64,000 bases of DNA from Spirometra erinaceieuropaei (lineage: Eukaryota > Platyhelminthes > Cestoda > Diphyllobothriidea > Diphyllobothriidae): the NCBI GenBank assembly GCA_902702965.1, contig CACRXP010000002.1, positions 3,974,074 to 4,038,073 on the forward strand, written 5' to 3'. The notes beneath the pieces were generated by a model. That model worked only from the letters and a program-made list of their open reading frames with translations. It was not told the origin of the DNA and ran no database searches. Below, in pieces: positions 1-9,524 of this stretch. The position numbers and the translations under genes were made by a program. Each line of letters begins with the position of its first letter. Position 1 is the stretch's first letter.

Positions 1-238
1 TGTCATTCCTATCAAGCTCTAACGACCTACTATTTTCTTTCTCCTCCGTCGACACAGTCGAGGAAGCCGTGTTTGCGTAAGTTCGCCCGCTTTCATTCTC
101 TTTGGATGAATAGCGAGGGAGATTCCTCAGCTTCTCCATCTCCACTTTAAGGCCCTTTATCTCCCTCTCCATTTCTGCAAATTTTTGAAGGAGTCCGAAA
201 CATGTCGTACAGGCTTCGTCTTCGTATTTAATATCCAT
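1..238 (-). CDS. Partial ORF with CxxC and coiled coil, LINE ORF1-like N-terminus
   Basis: Reading the minus strand from the ATG at 236-238, the frame stays open for 79 codons and runs off the window edge. The peptide starts MDIKYEDEACTTCFGLL, with a CxxC pair followed by a heptad-like stretch (EMEREIKGLKVEMEKLRN) and a Ser/Thr/Glu-rich tail. The same layout (CxxC, then a coiled coil, then a charged tail) is seen in the ORF at 2496-2804. It fits the N-terminus of ORF1 proteins of CR1-like LINEs, which trimerise through coiled coils. This assignment is by architecture only; the rest of the gene is outside the window. A host coiled-coil exon is possible. Confidence 0.45.
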   Translation of the reverse strand, partial: MDIKYEDEACTTCFGLLQKFAEMEREIKGLKVEMEKLRNLPRYSSKENESGRTYANTASSTVSTEEKENSRSLELDRND

Positions 239-360
239 ACAACTTACTAGGCTCCTTGCTCGTTTAGCGGGAGGTGACTTAACAGCGATATATAAAGAGT
301 TGCAGTCATTTGTACTACGAATAATGTTTACTCCTTTATTTATTTCAGTCCGTTCGCCGT

Positions 361-432
361 GCCCCGATAGTGTAGTGGCGATCATGCTGCTCACCGCACG
401 ACGGGACCTGGGTTCGAATCCCACTTGGGGCG
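361..432 (+). repeat. tRNA-like sequence (SINE head or tRNA pseudogene)
   Basis: The 72 nt begin GCCCCGA and end TTGGGGCG, giving a 7-bp acceptor stem with one G-T pair. A good pol III A box (TAGTGTAGTGG) and a canonical B box (GGTTCGAATCC) are present. The segment between the D and T arms is about 20 nt, shorter than in a normal tRNA, and no convincing anticodon stem forms. It is therefore a SINE head or a decayed tRNA rather than a working tRNA gene. The A-box region resembles tRNA-Val/Asp types. Confidence 0.6.
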
Positions 433-889
433 AGTTTATTGCACATTGTCCTGACGGTGTTTTGTCGACTCCCATTATTAATTCGAAGGATATGCCAGGT
501 ATTCTAGGTACGGCACGAAGTATTTAAAGGTGTATGAGAAGCTGTTTAACCAAGCCAACAATATGAAGCAAATAGCAAACGACTCAGCCGCTCTTGGATC
601 AGGAGAGTCCCGGGGTGCTGTTGGTAGAGAATTGATAGGAAGGAGTATGGTCGTTCCAAAGAAAGTTCTGTCGGAGTTCCGTGTGGATCGTTAGAGGAAT
701 TGCTGATTAAGCTTCAATTTCTTAATCCAAATGGGCCCGCGATGCGTCCAGTAGGCAGAAATCCCAGAAAAGGCAAATCCCTCGGAGGTCGAAAATTCGA
801 AACCGAATTCGAAAGGCGCGCCTCTTCAAATTATTTTGCAAAAGTGAATCTAGAGCAACACTTTTAAGTGGATTACAGTTTTCTGTCGT
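433..889. other. No recognisable gene
   Basis: Reading both strands shows no long frame and no motif. The first part may be the body of the SINE headed at 361; no tail or target duplication was found. Confidence 0.4.
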
Positions 890-1330
890 GCAGGCTGCAA
901 AAAGTAATTCTTTGTCCTACAGCAGCACAAAGGGTAAGTGTAGAAAGCGACGTCCGACAGGGTTCGGTCTAAGGTCCTTTTTTCCCTCATCTTACTAAAC
1001 GACTGTACTGAGGATTTTGACTCTCTTGCAGTCATGATTTGTAGGTGACATAAAAATCGGAAAAACAACAAGCTATACTGACGATGCGCGCATACTGTAA
1101 GGAAACTTTGATTCGCTGACTGTGTGTTCTAGCGAGTAACTCCTAGCTTTTGATATATCCAACTGTTTGGTCTTGCGCTTGGGAGCTGGTAGGGGACATT
1201 TGCCAGCGTAACAGCCCAATAGAAATGTGATCTCAAAAATATGCTTAAAGGAATCCTCGACACAGTCTTTAAAATAAATAATGAAAATAAAATAATTTTA
1301 TAAAAGTCCCATCGGCCTCGCACCAAAGCT
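890..1330 (+). pseudogene. Decayed LINE reverse transcriptase fragment
   Basis: Translating the + strand through frameshifts and stops gives, in order, pieces of a LINE reverse transcriptase: VRQGSV then a stop then GP near 945-985 (compare the usual QGSVLGP), LILLNDC near 990-1010, FDSLAV, and FVGDIKI near 1035-1060, a decayed F/YADD catalytic loop in which the first Asp has become Gly. At least two frameshifts and several stops are visible. Both ends are truncated. It resembles element A more than family B because of the NDC motif after the palm block. Confidence 0.55.
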
Positions 1331-1357
1331 TTGATTCCTTACTCTTTCCTTTTTGTA

Positions 1358-1503
1358 GATGGCTTTGATTTCTACCGTCAAGGACGCCCACACGGCAGGT
1401 GAGTGTTTTCCCTCTTTATCTTAAATTTTATCTAAAGCCCTCTCCCTATTGCCTGGATGCCTCCTAATTCTCAGGAAATTTCTGCTTTGCATCAGAAATC
1501 GTT
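1358..1503 (+). mobile_element. Family B LINE endonuclease fragment
   Basis: This stretch is clearly homologous to B2 at about 20187-20325. Shared words include cctctccctatt-like and ttctgctttgcatc segments in the same order. The reading frame here is open where B2 has a TAA (20255-20257): this copy reads TTT TAT where B2 reads TAA TAC. It is truncated on both sides and directly precedes the tandem repeat at 1561. Confidence 0.75.
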
Positions 1504-1560
1504 TCATCATACATAGCCTCATCCATAAATGCTCGAAGTTTCGGCAGTTATCATGCCTTT

Positions 1561-1743
1561 AAATTTTTGGACTAGAATGTTGTTTTGCTTTTCCGACATG
1601 AAACCTCAGGCAAACCTTCGTCGAAATTTTTGGACTAGAATGTTGTTTTGCTTTTCCGACATGAAACTAGAATGGACTAGACATGGACTACAATGTTGTT
1701 TTGCTTTTCCGACATGAAACCTCAGGCAAGCCTTCGTCGAAAG
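1561..1743 (+). repeat. Short tandem repeat array, about 60-bp unit
   Basis: Three copies share gttgttttgcttttccgaca followed by tgaaac. Copy 1 (1561-1623) and copy 3 (about 1685-1743) extend into cctcaggcaarccttcgtcg; copy 2 (1624-1669) stops after tgaaac and is followed by a short aatggactagaca filler. The chance frame through it (1529-1717) repeats the same peptide and is not a gene. Confidence 0.85.
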
Positions 1744-2277
1744 TTAAAAAACCGCGCCGTTTGAATTCGACTGGAATTTACTCGTCTTCCCAAGTTTTGA
1801 CATTTCGATCACCCGTTTCCACCCAGAGTTACGCCTTGTCGAAATAAATCGAGTAATCAGTTTATAAGTGCAAGTAATCTCCGCTTTCACGGATCCCATT
1901 ATCGGCGATATCTTCATCCTTCACCGTGGCTCTCAGGAATCCACAATCCGGAGTTTAACAAGGCATCCAGTCGGTTGAGTTCAGATTCCTACGAATACCG
2001 TCTCCATCGTGCTTCCGAAGCTAATATTCCGTCGACGAAGTGCTCGATAACCGACAGAAATCGAAGACTACTTAGAACCTGTCTGCGAAGGCTGAGTCGT
2101 TCTTTGCTCCAAATTGCCATTTTATACTGAATTCCGTTTGAAAAAAAGCTTATCTTTGTGCTCAGTAAAGTAGCCACTTAGCAATTGAAGCCGCCCATTA
2201 TAAATTAATGCAACCTCAAAGATATCTTGCCAGCATGGGGAATGTAAATGTCCACGACCCTACTATGTGTGACAAAA

Positions 2278-2354
2278 GTCCGCCACACCGGGGATTCGAA
2301 CCACGGACCACTCGTGAAGGGACTGACGCCCTTGACCGCTCGGCCACGCCAGGA
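2278..2354 (-). repeat. tRNA-like sequence (SINE head, tRNA-Leu-like)
   Basis: On the minus strand a perfect A box (TGGCCGAGCGG) and B box (GGTTCGAATCC) are spaced as in a long-variable-arm tRNA (Leu/Ser type). The acceptor stem pairs only at its outer four bases (GTCC/GGAC), and the anticodon loop lacks the usual T at position 33. It is better read as a tRNA-derived SINE head or a tRNA pseudogene. Confidence 0.6.
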
Positions 2355-2495
2355 CGGCCTGATGTTCACAAAAATAATGTATACGCAGGAAAAGGCGACC
2401 TATCACTTATTTGTAAACCGTTTTCTATTTCCTGTGATAAAAACTTGCCGGAAATACTCCACTCGCTCTCAGCTGGACGTGATGGGCCACCGACC

Positions 2496-2804
2496 ATGAA
2501 CCCTGAAGAACGCAGTTCACTGATGATATCAGCCACAAATAAGGTAGATACTGACATGTCGACACGCTGTGATGGATGCCGAGAACTCACCAGCCGAGTT
2601 TTGAAACTAGAAGTAGACGTCGACCTCCTCACTGAAATAATAGCATCACTTCTTAAGTATAACAAAATTAAACCACCTGAGCAAGATGCAAAGGACATGA
2701 AAAACACCAATGAGCCGGACCACATAAACCTAAAGAAACCGGTAAAAGGTCATAGTCGTCGCGTTCAGCGAAACAAGAGGCAACGCACGAAGTCACTAGA
2801 ATAG
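2496..2804 (+). CDS. ORF1 N-terminal fragment of a CR1-like LINE (probable)
   Basis: An open frame of about 102 codons starts MNPEERSSLM and carries CDGCRELTSR, then a leucine-rich heptad stretch (LEVDVDLLTEIIASLL), then a very basic tail (RRVQRNKRQRTK). This CxxC plus coiled coil plus basic order fits a nucleic-acid-binding LINE ORF1 N-terminus. The frame is open upstream to 2208 but runs through the tRNA-like sequence there, so the ATG at 2496 is the more sensible start. It ends where a minus-strand LINE tail begins. Element A ORF1 resumes at about 3518, so this may be its 5' part separated by that insertion; this is inference. Confidence 0.45.
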   Translation: MNPEERSSLMISATNKVDTDMSTRCDGCRELTSRVLKLEVDVDLLTEIIASLLKYNKIKPPEQDAKDMKNTNEPDHINLKKPVKGHSRRVQRNKRQRTKSLE

Positions 2805-2890
2805 AATAGAATAGGTTTATTGTAGCGCCCCTTGGGCACTGTCAGTCCCCTTTGAACTCAGGAAAAAAACCTAAAACAAACTCGTCAATT
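2798..2890 (-). mobile_element. LINE 3' end with (ATTCT)n tail, minus strand
   Basis: Read on the minus strand, the block ends in gggcactgtc... reversed order: a conserved 3' segment (cctgagttcaaaggggactg, then acagtgcccaaggggcgc) followed by acaataaacct and about three ATTCT pentamers. The identical terminus occurs on the + strand at 11176-11313. Similarity fades beyond about 2890, so the 5' end of this copy is not defined. It separates the ORF1-like N-terminus at 2496 from the ORF1 at 3518. Confidence 0.8.
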
Positions 2891-3517
2891 TCAACTGCAC
2901 TTTGACTTCATTTGCTTCGGGTGTCTGGTTAGCCAAAAGAGCGCGAATTGAGAGTTTGTTTTAAGTTAAAAAAAACCTCAGTTCTAAGGGAAAATAATAA
3001 CAAAATTTTCAAAAAATAACGATATGTACAATATAAAAATTGGAGTTTGCATTTTGGTAGTTTTCGGGGGCACGAATAATATGTCCTTCATGGCAATTGA
3101 AGAACTTTGATATCGGCCTGACCTTGAAATTATTTTCCTGTTGGGTAAATTTCGGTTTGCTCTAGTTGCTGGTTGTCAGTCTATCTGGCCAGCTGTAAGG
3201 GGGCGGTCGCACAGTTCCTACGTATTTTTCAGGAGGCTTACCATCGTTGTCTGGACTAAGAGCTGGAAAAGATGAATATATATCAGGAGTAAGAAGCATT
3301 CAATGGTAAGTCACAATCAAAACGGTCAAAATACTATTGAATCATGTATCATATTGTTCTTGTTAATGGGAAATTATAGGAGTAGTGGTCGACTGTTTAC
3401 TATGACCTAATATAGTTCTATATATGTTTAATATGGCTTTAATATAGACATACGCACGACTAATATGCAGTGTTTTATCGAAGGGTATATTTTTATTAGC
3501 TTTATAAGGGATATTTA
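2891..3517. other. AT-rich stretch without a recognisable gene
   Basis: It probably holds the rest of the minus-strand LINE fragment and the 5' part of element A. No frame or motif on either strand could be assigned and no target duplication was found. Confidence 0.35.
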
Positions 3518-4422
3518 GTGTCAGGTGACATAGACAAGTCTTCGGACTCAACCGAAATGGACGGCAATAAAAATACGACAGACAGAGATGAAACTGGCGC
3601 TCGCATTTCCATAAATTTGACAAATCTGGACCATGCAGAGTCCGTCTGCACCAAAACAAAACAACGATCAACAACCCCAAAAAAACCTGTAGAAAGTAAT
3701 CGTATGGACTTACGTACGCCAACAAAGAGCGCTAGCAGTTTGTCCTTCACATGGCTATCAGGCTATAATGCAAAAAGTCAGGTGAGGCAGCCAATTAAAG
3801 ACGTTACTGCATATATCACGGAAGCGAGCAACTTAGCAACCGATCTGGATACAGCCACCAAGGCAGTCCCAGAGTCTGAGACTCAATCTACCGCCAGCAA
3901 AAGAGGGCAAGTTAAAAGCACCGGTTTTTTCCCCGACAGATCTCGTTGTGTGGTAGTGCAAGGAGTTCCTGAAGCACCGGGTGATACCCCGAACGATAGG
4001 GTGAAACACGATCTGCAGACATTCCAAAACCTACTCAATGACACGCAAGAACCCGATGTAGTCGTCGAAATCCAAAAGATCTTCCGTTTGGGACCTTTAG
4101 TAAGAAACAACGCAGACAAACTGCGACCGAGACCACTGAAAGTCGTATTGGGAAACGAACAGCAAGCAAATTTCATCTTGTCGCGAAAGTCCAGGCTCCG
4201 AAACAACCATCGTGGAGTGTTTTTCAGCCGGACTATCACCCAAATGAACGAATGAAAACGAGGACGCTGGTAGCGGAACTGAGAAAACGTCAGAACGAGG
4301 GCGAAATGAATTTGAAAATAGCAAACAATCAAATTGTAAAAACAGAGCGTTCCTTCTTGTGGAATCATCCGGTAACGTTGACGGTAACAGCACCGGCGCT
4401 CGATTCCGACAAACTTCAGTAA
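3518..4422 (+). pseudogene. Element A ORF1, RRM-like nucleic-acid-binding protein, one frameshift
   Basis: The frame from 3518 encodes a Ser/Thr-rich N-terminus followed by a block beginning near residue 145 (CVVVQGVPEAPGD) and a region with IFRLG and PRPLKVVLGNEQQA. This is the pattern of the RRM and C-terminal domains of L1/CR1-type ORF1 proteins, which coat LINE RNA and act as chaperones. The frame stops at 4253-4255, but shifting by one base near 4230 continues an uninterrupted reading (DYHPNERMKTRTLV) to TAA at 4420-4422. NERMKTR matches the conserved basic end of this domain. The simplest explanation is a one-base deletion. The 3' end overlaps ORF2 by about 64 nt in another frame. Confidence 0.75.
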
Positions 4423-7349
4423 ATTCACAATCGACTAATGTACATGGTTCGCCATGTGAAATAAGCAGTAATAACTATCAGTCAAAAGCACCAGCAAACA
4501 ATTTCCAGAGATCGGAACAGCCGAATAACATTAAAATGATGTACACAGATGTGCAAAGTTTATTCAACAAATTGGATGAAATAAAACTCACTGTGGCCCA
4601 TTTCCAACCCGACTTGATAGCTGTAACAGAAACATGGTTAAATGCGCAGATAGAAGATGCGGAAGTTATGCTAGATGGTTTCCAGATTCTCCGAATGGAC
4701 CGAAACGAACGAAGGGGTGGGGGGATTGCGATATTTATACGAGATGGCATCGACTACGTCAGGGTTGAGTCTTCCCCATTTCGGCACATTGATTGTGAAA
4801 TACTCAGTTGTTACTTGAAGGTGCCAAACCATCCAAGCCTCCATATGGCCCTGGTTTACAGACCGCCAAGCCAGCGAACGGATGCGGACGATGCACTTCT
4901 CACCGAGATAAAAGAAATTTGCCGAAGCAAACACATAATGCTACTTGGTGACTTCAACTGTCCAGACATAGAGTGGGATTTGATGTATTGCACGCGATCA
5001 GAAAGCTCCTTCGAACAGAAATTTATGCAACTGATCACAACTGAGTTCCTTACCCAACACGTTAAAGTGAACACTCGATTCAGGGATGGACAGCAGTCCA
5101 GTTGTTTGGACCTCATCATCACCAGGGATGATAGTTGCATTCTCGGATTGGAATCGCACCCGCCCCTTGGCCGAAGTGACCACTGCGTTCTGGTTTGGGG
5201 GTATAGTCATTTTTCAGTACCCGAAATTCGAGCTGCTGAGGAAAGAAACGTATGGAAGGGGGATTATACCCGAATGAAAAACCTGTTACAGAAGGTGAAC
5301 TGGAATGCAGCACAAGGACCTGACCCAGAAAGCGATTGGCTCTTCTTCAAGAACATAATGCAGCACTTGGTAGAGAGCTGTTGCCCACTGAAGAGGAAGC
5401 CGCGCACATCCGGACCAGAGTGGGTGACGTCAGGAATAAAGAAGAATCTTAAATTGAAAAGGAGACTTTGGAAAAAGTACGCCAGTTTTCAACAACCAGA
5501 GCATTTGGCTGACTTCAAAAAACAGAGGAATTTATGTCGGAATCTGTATAGGAGGCAACGGGCACAATTTGAGTCAAAACTTTTAAAAAATATCCCGCAA
5601 AATTCAAAAAAATTCTTTGGATACGTGAATAAAGCAAAACGCAACCGGGACTGCATTCCCTGTCTAAAAGATCTCCAGGGAAATACGTTGTCTGACAACT
5701 CAGATAAGGCGAATCTGTTATCCGAATTCTTCACGTCTGTGTATACTGAGGAGCCGGCTTTTGATGAAAGAGTTTACTCCTGAAATGTCAAATCCAACAG
5801 TACAATTAGCACGGTGGACTTCACAACAGACACGGTAAGGAAAACTTTGAGGCAACTACAGCCCACTAAATCCCCTGGTCCGGACGGCGTGTTCGCGAAA
5901 GTTCTGAATGAGCTCTCAGACCAACTGGCCTCTCCGTTATCCAAGATCCTCAAAACATCGATGGAGACCGGGGCTTTGCCTACCGACTGGAAGAAAGCAA
6001 ATATAAGCCCCATTTATAAAGGTGGCGAGAGAACAGCCCCAAATAGTTTCAGACCAGTGAGTCTCACTAGCATCTGTTGCAAGTTGATGGAAAGAGTAAT
6101 AAAAACGGAGCTGATGCGGCACCTCGAAGAAAACAACTTGCTCAGTCTACATCAGCATGGATTCCGAAGCGGTCGATCTTGTCTCACCAACCTCCTAGTA
6201 TCCATGGAGAGCTGGACGAAATCAATTGACAGGGGCTTATCAGTCGACGCCGTGTACATCGACTTCAAAAAGGCTTTTGACACTGTTCCACACAGACGAC
6301 TTATATGTAAACTACGTCAAGTGGGTGTGAATGGAAATCTTCTGAAATGGCTAGCCGATTTCCTTACGGGCAGATCTCAGCGTGTGTGTATCGGGAACGC
6401 TAAATTGGAATGGGCATCCGTGCACAGTGGCGTTCCGCAGGGAAGCGTTCTGGGTCCAATTCTGTTCCTTATATATGTGAACGACTGCCTGGACTGTCTG
6501 AACAGCGAGCGAGTTATGTTTGCCGACTATCTCAAATTGTGGAAATTAATAGAGAAGCCGGAAGATTCTGTACAATTACAAGACAATTTAAATCGCCTGC
6601 AAAAATGGTGTGATGAGTGGTGTCTAAGCCTCAATCGTAACAAATGCCAACTTATCCGATTACGTTCGAGCAACAGGAGGCCGTTGAGATTTGAATCTCA
6701 GTACTTTATAGGAGGTCACCGACGCGAATCAGTCAACGAATTGAGAGACCTCGGTGTGTGGATGACGTCAACTCTCAAACCATCGTCTCACTGCGCTAAG
6801 GTATCAAAGAAAGCAATGGGTATTCTAGGCGCGAGTAGAAGATCTTTCGTCAATTTTGATGAAGAACTTTTCGGCCGAGTATTTGGCGCATACGTTCGAC
6901 CAATGTTGGAATATTGTGTCCAGGCATGGTGTCCCTGGACGAAAAAAGATTACACCCTACTGGAGAACGTACAACGTAGAGCGACCAGGCTAGTCGGCGG
7001 ATTAAGTACCTTACCTTATGAGAGGCGGCTGGAGAAGCTAAAAATATTTCCTCTCTCTTATAGACAGTACAGAGGGGACATGATCATGGCCTTCAGGATC
7101 GTCCGAGGGCTAGACTGTGCTCTTCAGTTTGACGACATCTACGAACTGGCGCGGACGACAAATCTCCGAGGGCACCCATACAAATTGAAGACGAAACATG
7201 CCAGACTCGATTTGCGGGCCAAATTCTTCTCTCACCGGCTGGTTGAGGGATGGAACAAATTGCGGAACTCCGTTGTCTTAGCGGAAAACGTCGAGACTTT
7301 CAAAAGAAGACTAGATAAACTTATGCTTGATGGTCAAACATTTACATGA
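4359..7349 (+). pseudogene. Element A ORF2, endonuclease plus reverse transcriptase
   Basis: A single frame of about 997 codons is interrupted by one TGA at 5781-5783. The first half is an AP-like endonuclease: TETWL near 4628, GDFN near 4950, LDLI near 5108 and SDHCVL near 5177. The second half is a reverse transcriptase: FRPVSLTS near 6048, HGFRSGRSC near 6157, IDFKKAFDTVPH near 6257, GVPQGSVLGP near 6430, and FADYLKLW near 6518 where FADD is expected. The enzyme nicks target DNA and primes reverse transcription from it. The second catalytic Asp is replaced by Tyr (GAT to TAT would do it), so this copy should be inactive even if the TGA were read through. The ATG at 4359 is a guess; the conserved block starts at about 4535. 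Confidence 0.9.
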
Positions 7350-7450
7350 TATCAATGACTGGTATAACTGCTATGTAAATATCTGCATGTTTTTTTTCAT
7401 ACGTCTATCTGTAAATAGGGTTTTCCAAGGCTCTGCCTCTATCCCTCATA

Positions 7451-7480
7451 TATACTGAATTATACTGAATTATACTGAAA
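7451..7480 (+). repeat. Element A 3'-terminal tandem repeat
   Basis: Three near-perfect copies of tatactgaat (the last ends gaaa) close the element. CR1-type LINEs end in short tandem repeats of this kind, which take part in 3' priming. Confidence 0.75.
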
Positions 7481-7564
7481 TCCGAAGGAAACTAAACTCC
7501 ATTTAAAACCCATTGTACATATGGAAAAATAGACCTAGGGGCGTTTGATTATTTTTACAGTTTT

Positions 7565-7924
7565 ATGTCTCGTTATGGACCAATTTTTTCTGTTCTTGGT
7601 GCCCTTCTTGAAGGAAAGTTGTCAACGCTTACGTCTCAGCAGTGTGAGAAGCTCATGCCTCTCATTGACCTGGTTGCTATTGAGACTGAAGACAGGCACA
7701 AACGAAGTTTCAACTTTATTTTAAAAAAAAACGTTCCTAAAAGAAGACAGCCAACTGATGTCGCCTTCCACTTCCTTTATTCGTGCGGCTTCAACTTTAA
7801 GGTCGCTGAAGCTAGAAGACTTTCATCTAGGGGCAAAAATCCACCAATTCTTGTCATACTATCTTCTTCGATAGAAGTGGACTTTTTTTCTCCCATTTGG
7901 AGCGCTCAGCTCAGGGGAAATTAA
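7565..7924 (+). pseudogene. B0 ORF1 fragment
   Basis: The 119-codon frame is colinear with the B2 ORF1 at 18623: ILGNLFDG-like start, DRHKRSFNFILK versus DRQKRSCNFLLK, PTDVAFHFLYSCGFN versus PIDVATNFLYSYGFN, and RSKNPPILV-type end. In LINE terms this is the RNA-binding ORF1. It ends early at 7922 by a frameshift, after which weak colinearity continues to about 8110. Confidence 0.7.
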
Positions 7925-8315
7925 CTTTTTATCAGTCTAAATCAAACTCCACTACAACGAAGAGTTTCTCCCGCATTAACAAACCTAAGGCCACCCCAGA
8001 ATTCTACTCATCTGCCTTTTGCCTCTAAAGCAGATTTTCCATCGGGCGTCGACCAAATCTCCCCACTATCTACATCGGCCCCAGTTCCATCTAGCTCTTT
8101 GACTGATCACATTATCACAGAGTCAGTTTAAACTAGCCTCTTTAAAACTCCCCAAGAAGCAAGGATTGCTCAAATGCGGCTCCTATTTTCATGCCTCCTA
8201 TTTTTCCAACCCAACAAAATGGCTTTCCTCTTCCTGGGTCCTGCTCAAATGTTTTTCACATAATACTGCATCACCAGGTAGTGGTAATTACCTCACAAAT
8301 TTTAGACCACAACAA

Positions 8316-8400
8316 CTTTGATTGAAACAATGTTTTCCCGGGATAAATTTGAACAAGGCAATGGCGACAAAGCACGCAGAATTGACTGACGTCACGTTGC
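8316..8400 (-). repeat. Dispersed repeat with conserved peptide, copy 1
   Basis: The minus strand reads NSACFVAIALFKFIPGKHC. The + strand at 57405-57490 reads NSACFAIFALFEFVPGKAC. DNA similarity is moderate while the peptide is conserved, so this may once have been coding. The family is not recognised. Here it sits between ORF1 and endonuclease of B0, probably as an insertion. Confidence 0.6.
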
Positions 8401-8639
8401 ACTTTAAATCACGCTGCAAAAGTTCTCTCATACTTGGACGACTTCTTTCCCCCTCCCCCCTCGCCATATGCACCCGCATACTAGACCCTGCTTCAGGTTA
8501 CCTATCACAACAACTTTGTCCTCCACCAATTGTTTCGTCCCATCAGCTTAAATTTCCGCCACCAGCTCTCCCTTTTTTATAAGCAGCAATGAGCGGAACC
8601 TCTCTCTCTCTCTCACAACGCAAGATCAGTCGTGCAAAA

Positions 8640-9364
8640 GATGTCAGACTAAGAAGTGTAGCTGTTGCGTTTGACCCAGACGTATTGTGAATTATAGAGT
8701 CTTGGGCTTACTCTCTAATTGCAGACTCGGCACTCAATATAGATAGCCTAAGTTTGCACCGCCGGATCGTGTCGAAAGACCCAGCGGTGGTTGCCTTCTT
8801 TACATATGAGCCTCACTTGCACAGTCGCCATATGCCCTGAACATTTCCTCCTTCTCTGGAAATTTATGTTTCGCTTTGGTAATCCTTCCGCAAAATAGGA
8901 AAGCCTTAGTCTGATGTGTATATAATCCTCCTTGTTACTCCGGAAATTAAAGCCAACTCTGTGAACTCTTTGAAAAGGTTGCAGCGATCTCTTTCGATGT
9001 CAAGATCATCGTAGGCGATTTTAATTTGCCAGAAATCAACTGGCACACACATACTTCTTCTCCTAAATTTCAGAAGCTGCTTGACACCATTTACTTTTCA
9101 AACTTATCTCAATTAGTCCATTCTTCGACCAGAAACGATATTGTTCTAGACTTAACTTTTACTAATGGCACCTTCCCTCTATCTATGGATTTCTATCATG
9201 ACCTTTTTGCAAGTGATCATGCATTAATCCATTGTCGACTTCCAGCTGCCATTTCCGCAAAGCAAACAGTACAACGTAGCATTTTGGACTTTGCTAATAT
9301 TAACAACGAATTAGTAGGTAAATTTACAAGAACTCTAGATTGGCACAATATTTTCTTCAAATAG
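8640..9364 (+). pseudogene. B0 endonuclease domain, decayed
   Basis: With stops and frameshifts the + strand reads IIESWAYSLIADSALNID near 8690-8745 (compare VTESWTHSLIPDSAILID in B2), then VGDFNLPEINWH near 9010-9045, LDLTFTN near 9148 and SDHALIHCRLP near 9210. These are the AP-endonuclease motifs (E, GDFN, LDL, SDH). The segment between about 8760 and 8990 is the most degraded. Confidence 0.7.
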
Positions 9365-9524
9365 TAATCTATATTTCTTCACCAATATATTACAATTCGT
9401 AACAGAATGTCTTCTCGACCTAACTCCACGGAAGATATTCAAATCGAGTGCTAATTCCACCGTTGTCCCATACTTTCTTAAAAATAGACTTAAAAATCTA
9501 CGGAAGCAGTTTGAAGATCCTTCT

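Larger units (their letters stand above)
3518..7490 (+). mobile_element. Element A: near full-length CR1-like LINE
   Basis: The layout is ORF1 (3518-4422), ORF2 with an AP-type endonuclease followed by reverse transcriptase (4359-7349), a short 3' UTR, and a terminal tandem repeat of tatactgaat (7451-7480). This two-ORF plan with a short terminal tandem repeat instead of poly(A) is typical of the CR1 clade. Lesions: one frameshift in ORF1, one in-frame TGA in ORF2, and a changed catalytic loop in the reverse transcriptase. It is the best preserved element of the window. Confidence 0.85.

Noticed and set aside
361..432. Functional tRNA gene
   Set aside because: A and B boxes are good but the anticodon arm is shortened and does not pair.
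2278..2354. Functional tRNA-Leu gene
   Set aside because: Acceptor stem pairs only partly and the anticodon loop lacks the invariant T.
2366..2725. 119-codon minus-strand ORF
   Set aside because: Shadow of the + strand ORF1-like frame at 2496-2804, which has the meaningful motifs.
3883..4428. 181-codon minus-strand ORF
   Set aside because: Antisense shadow of element A ORF1; no domain.
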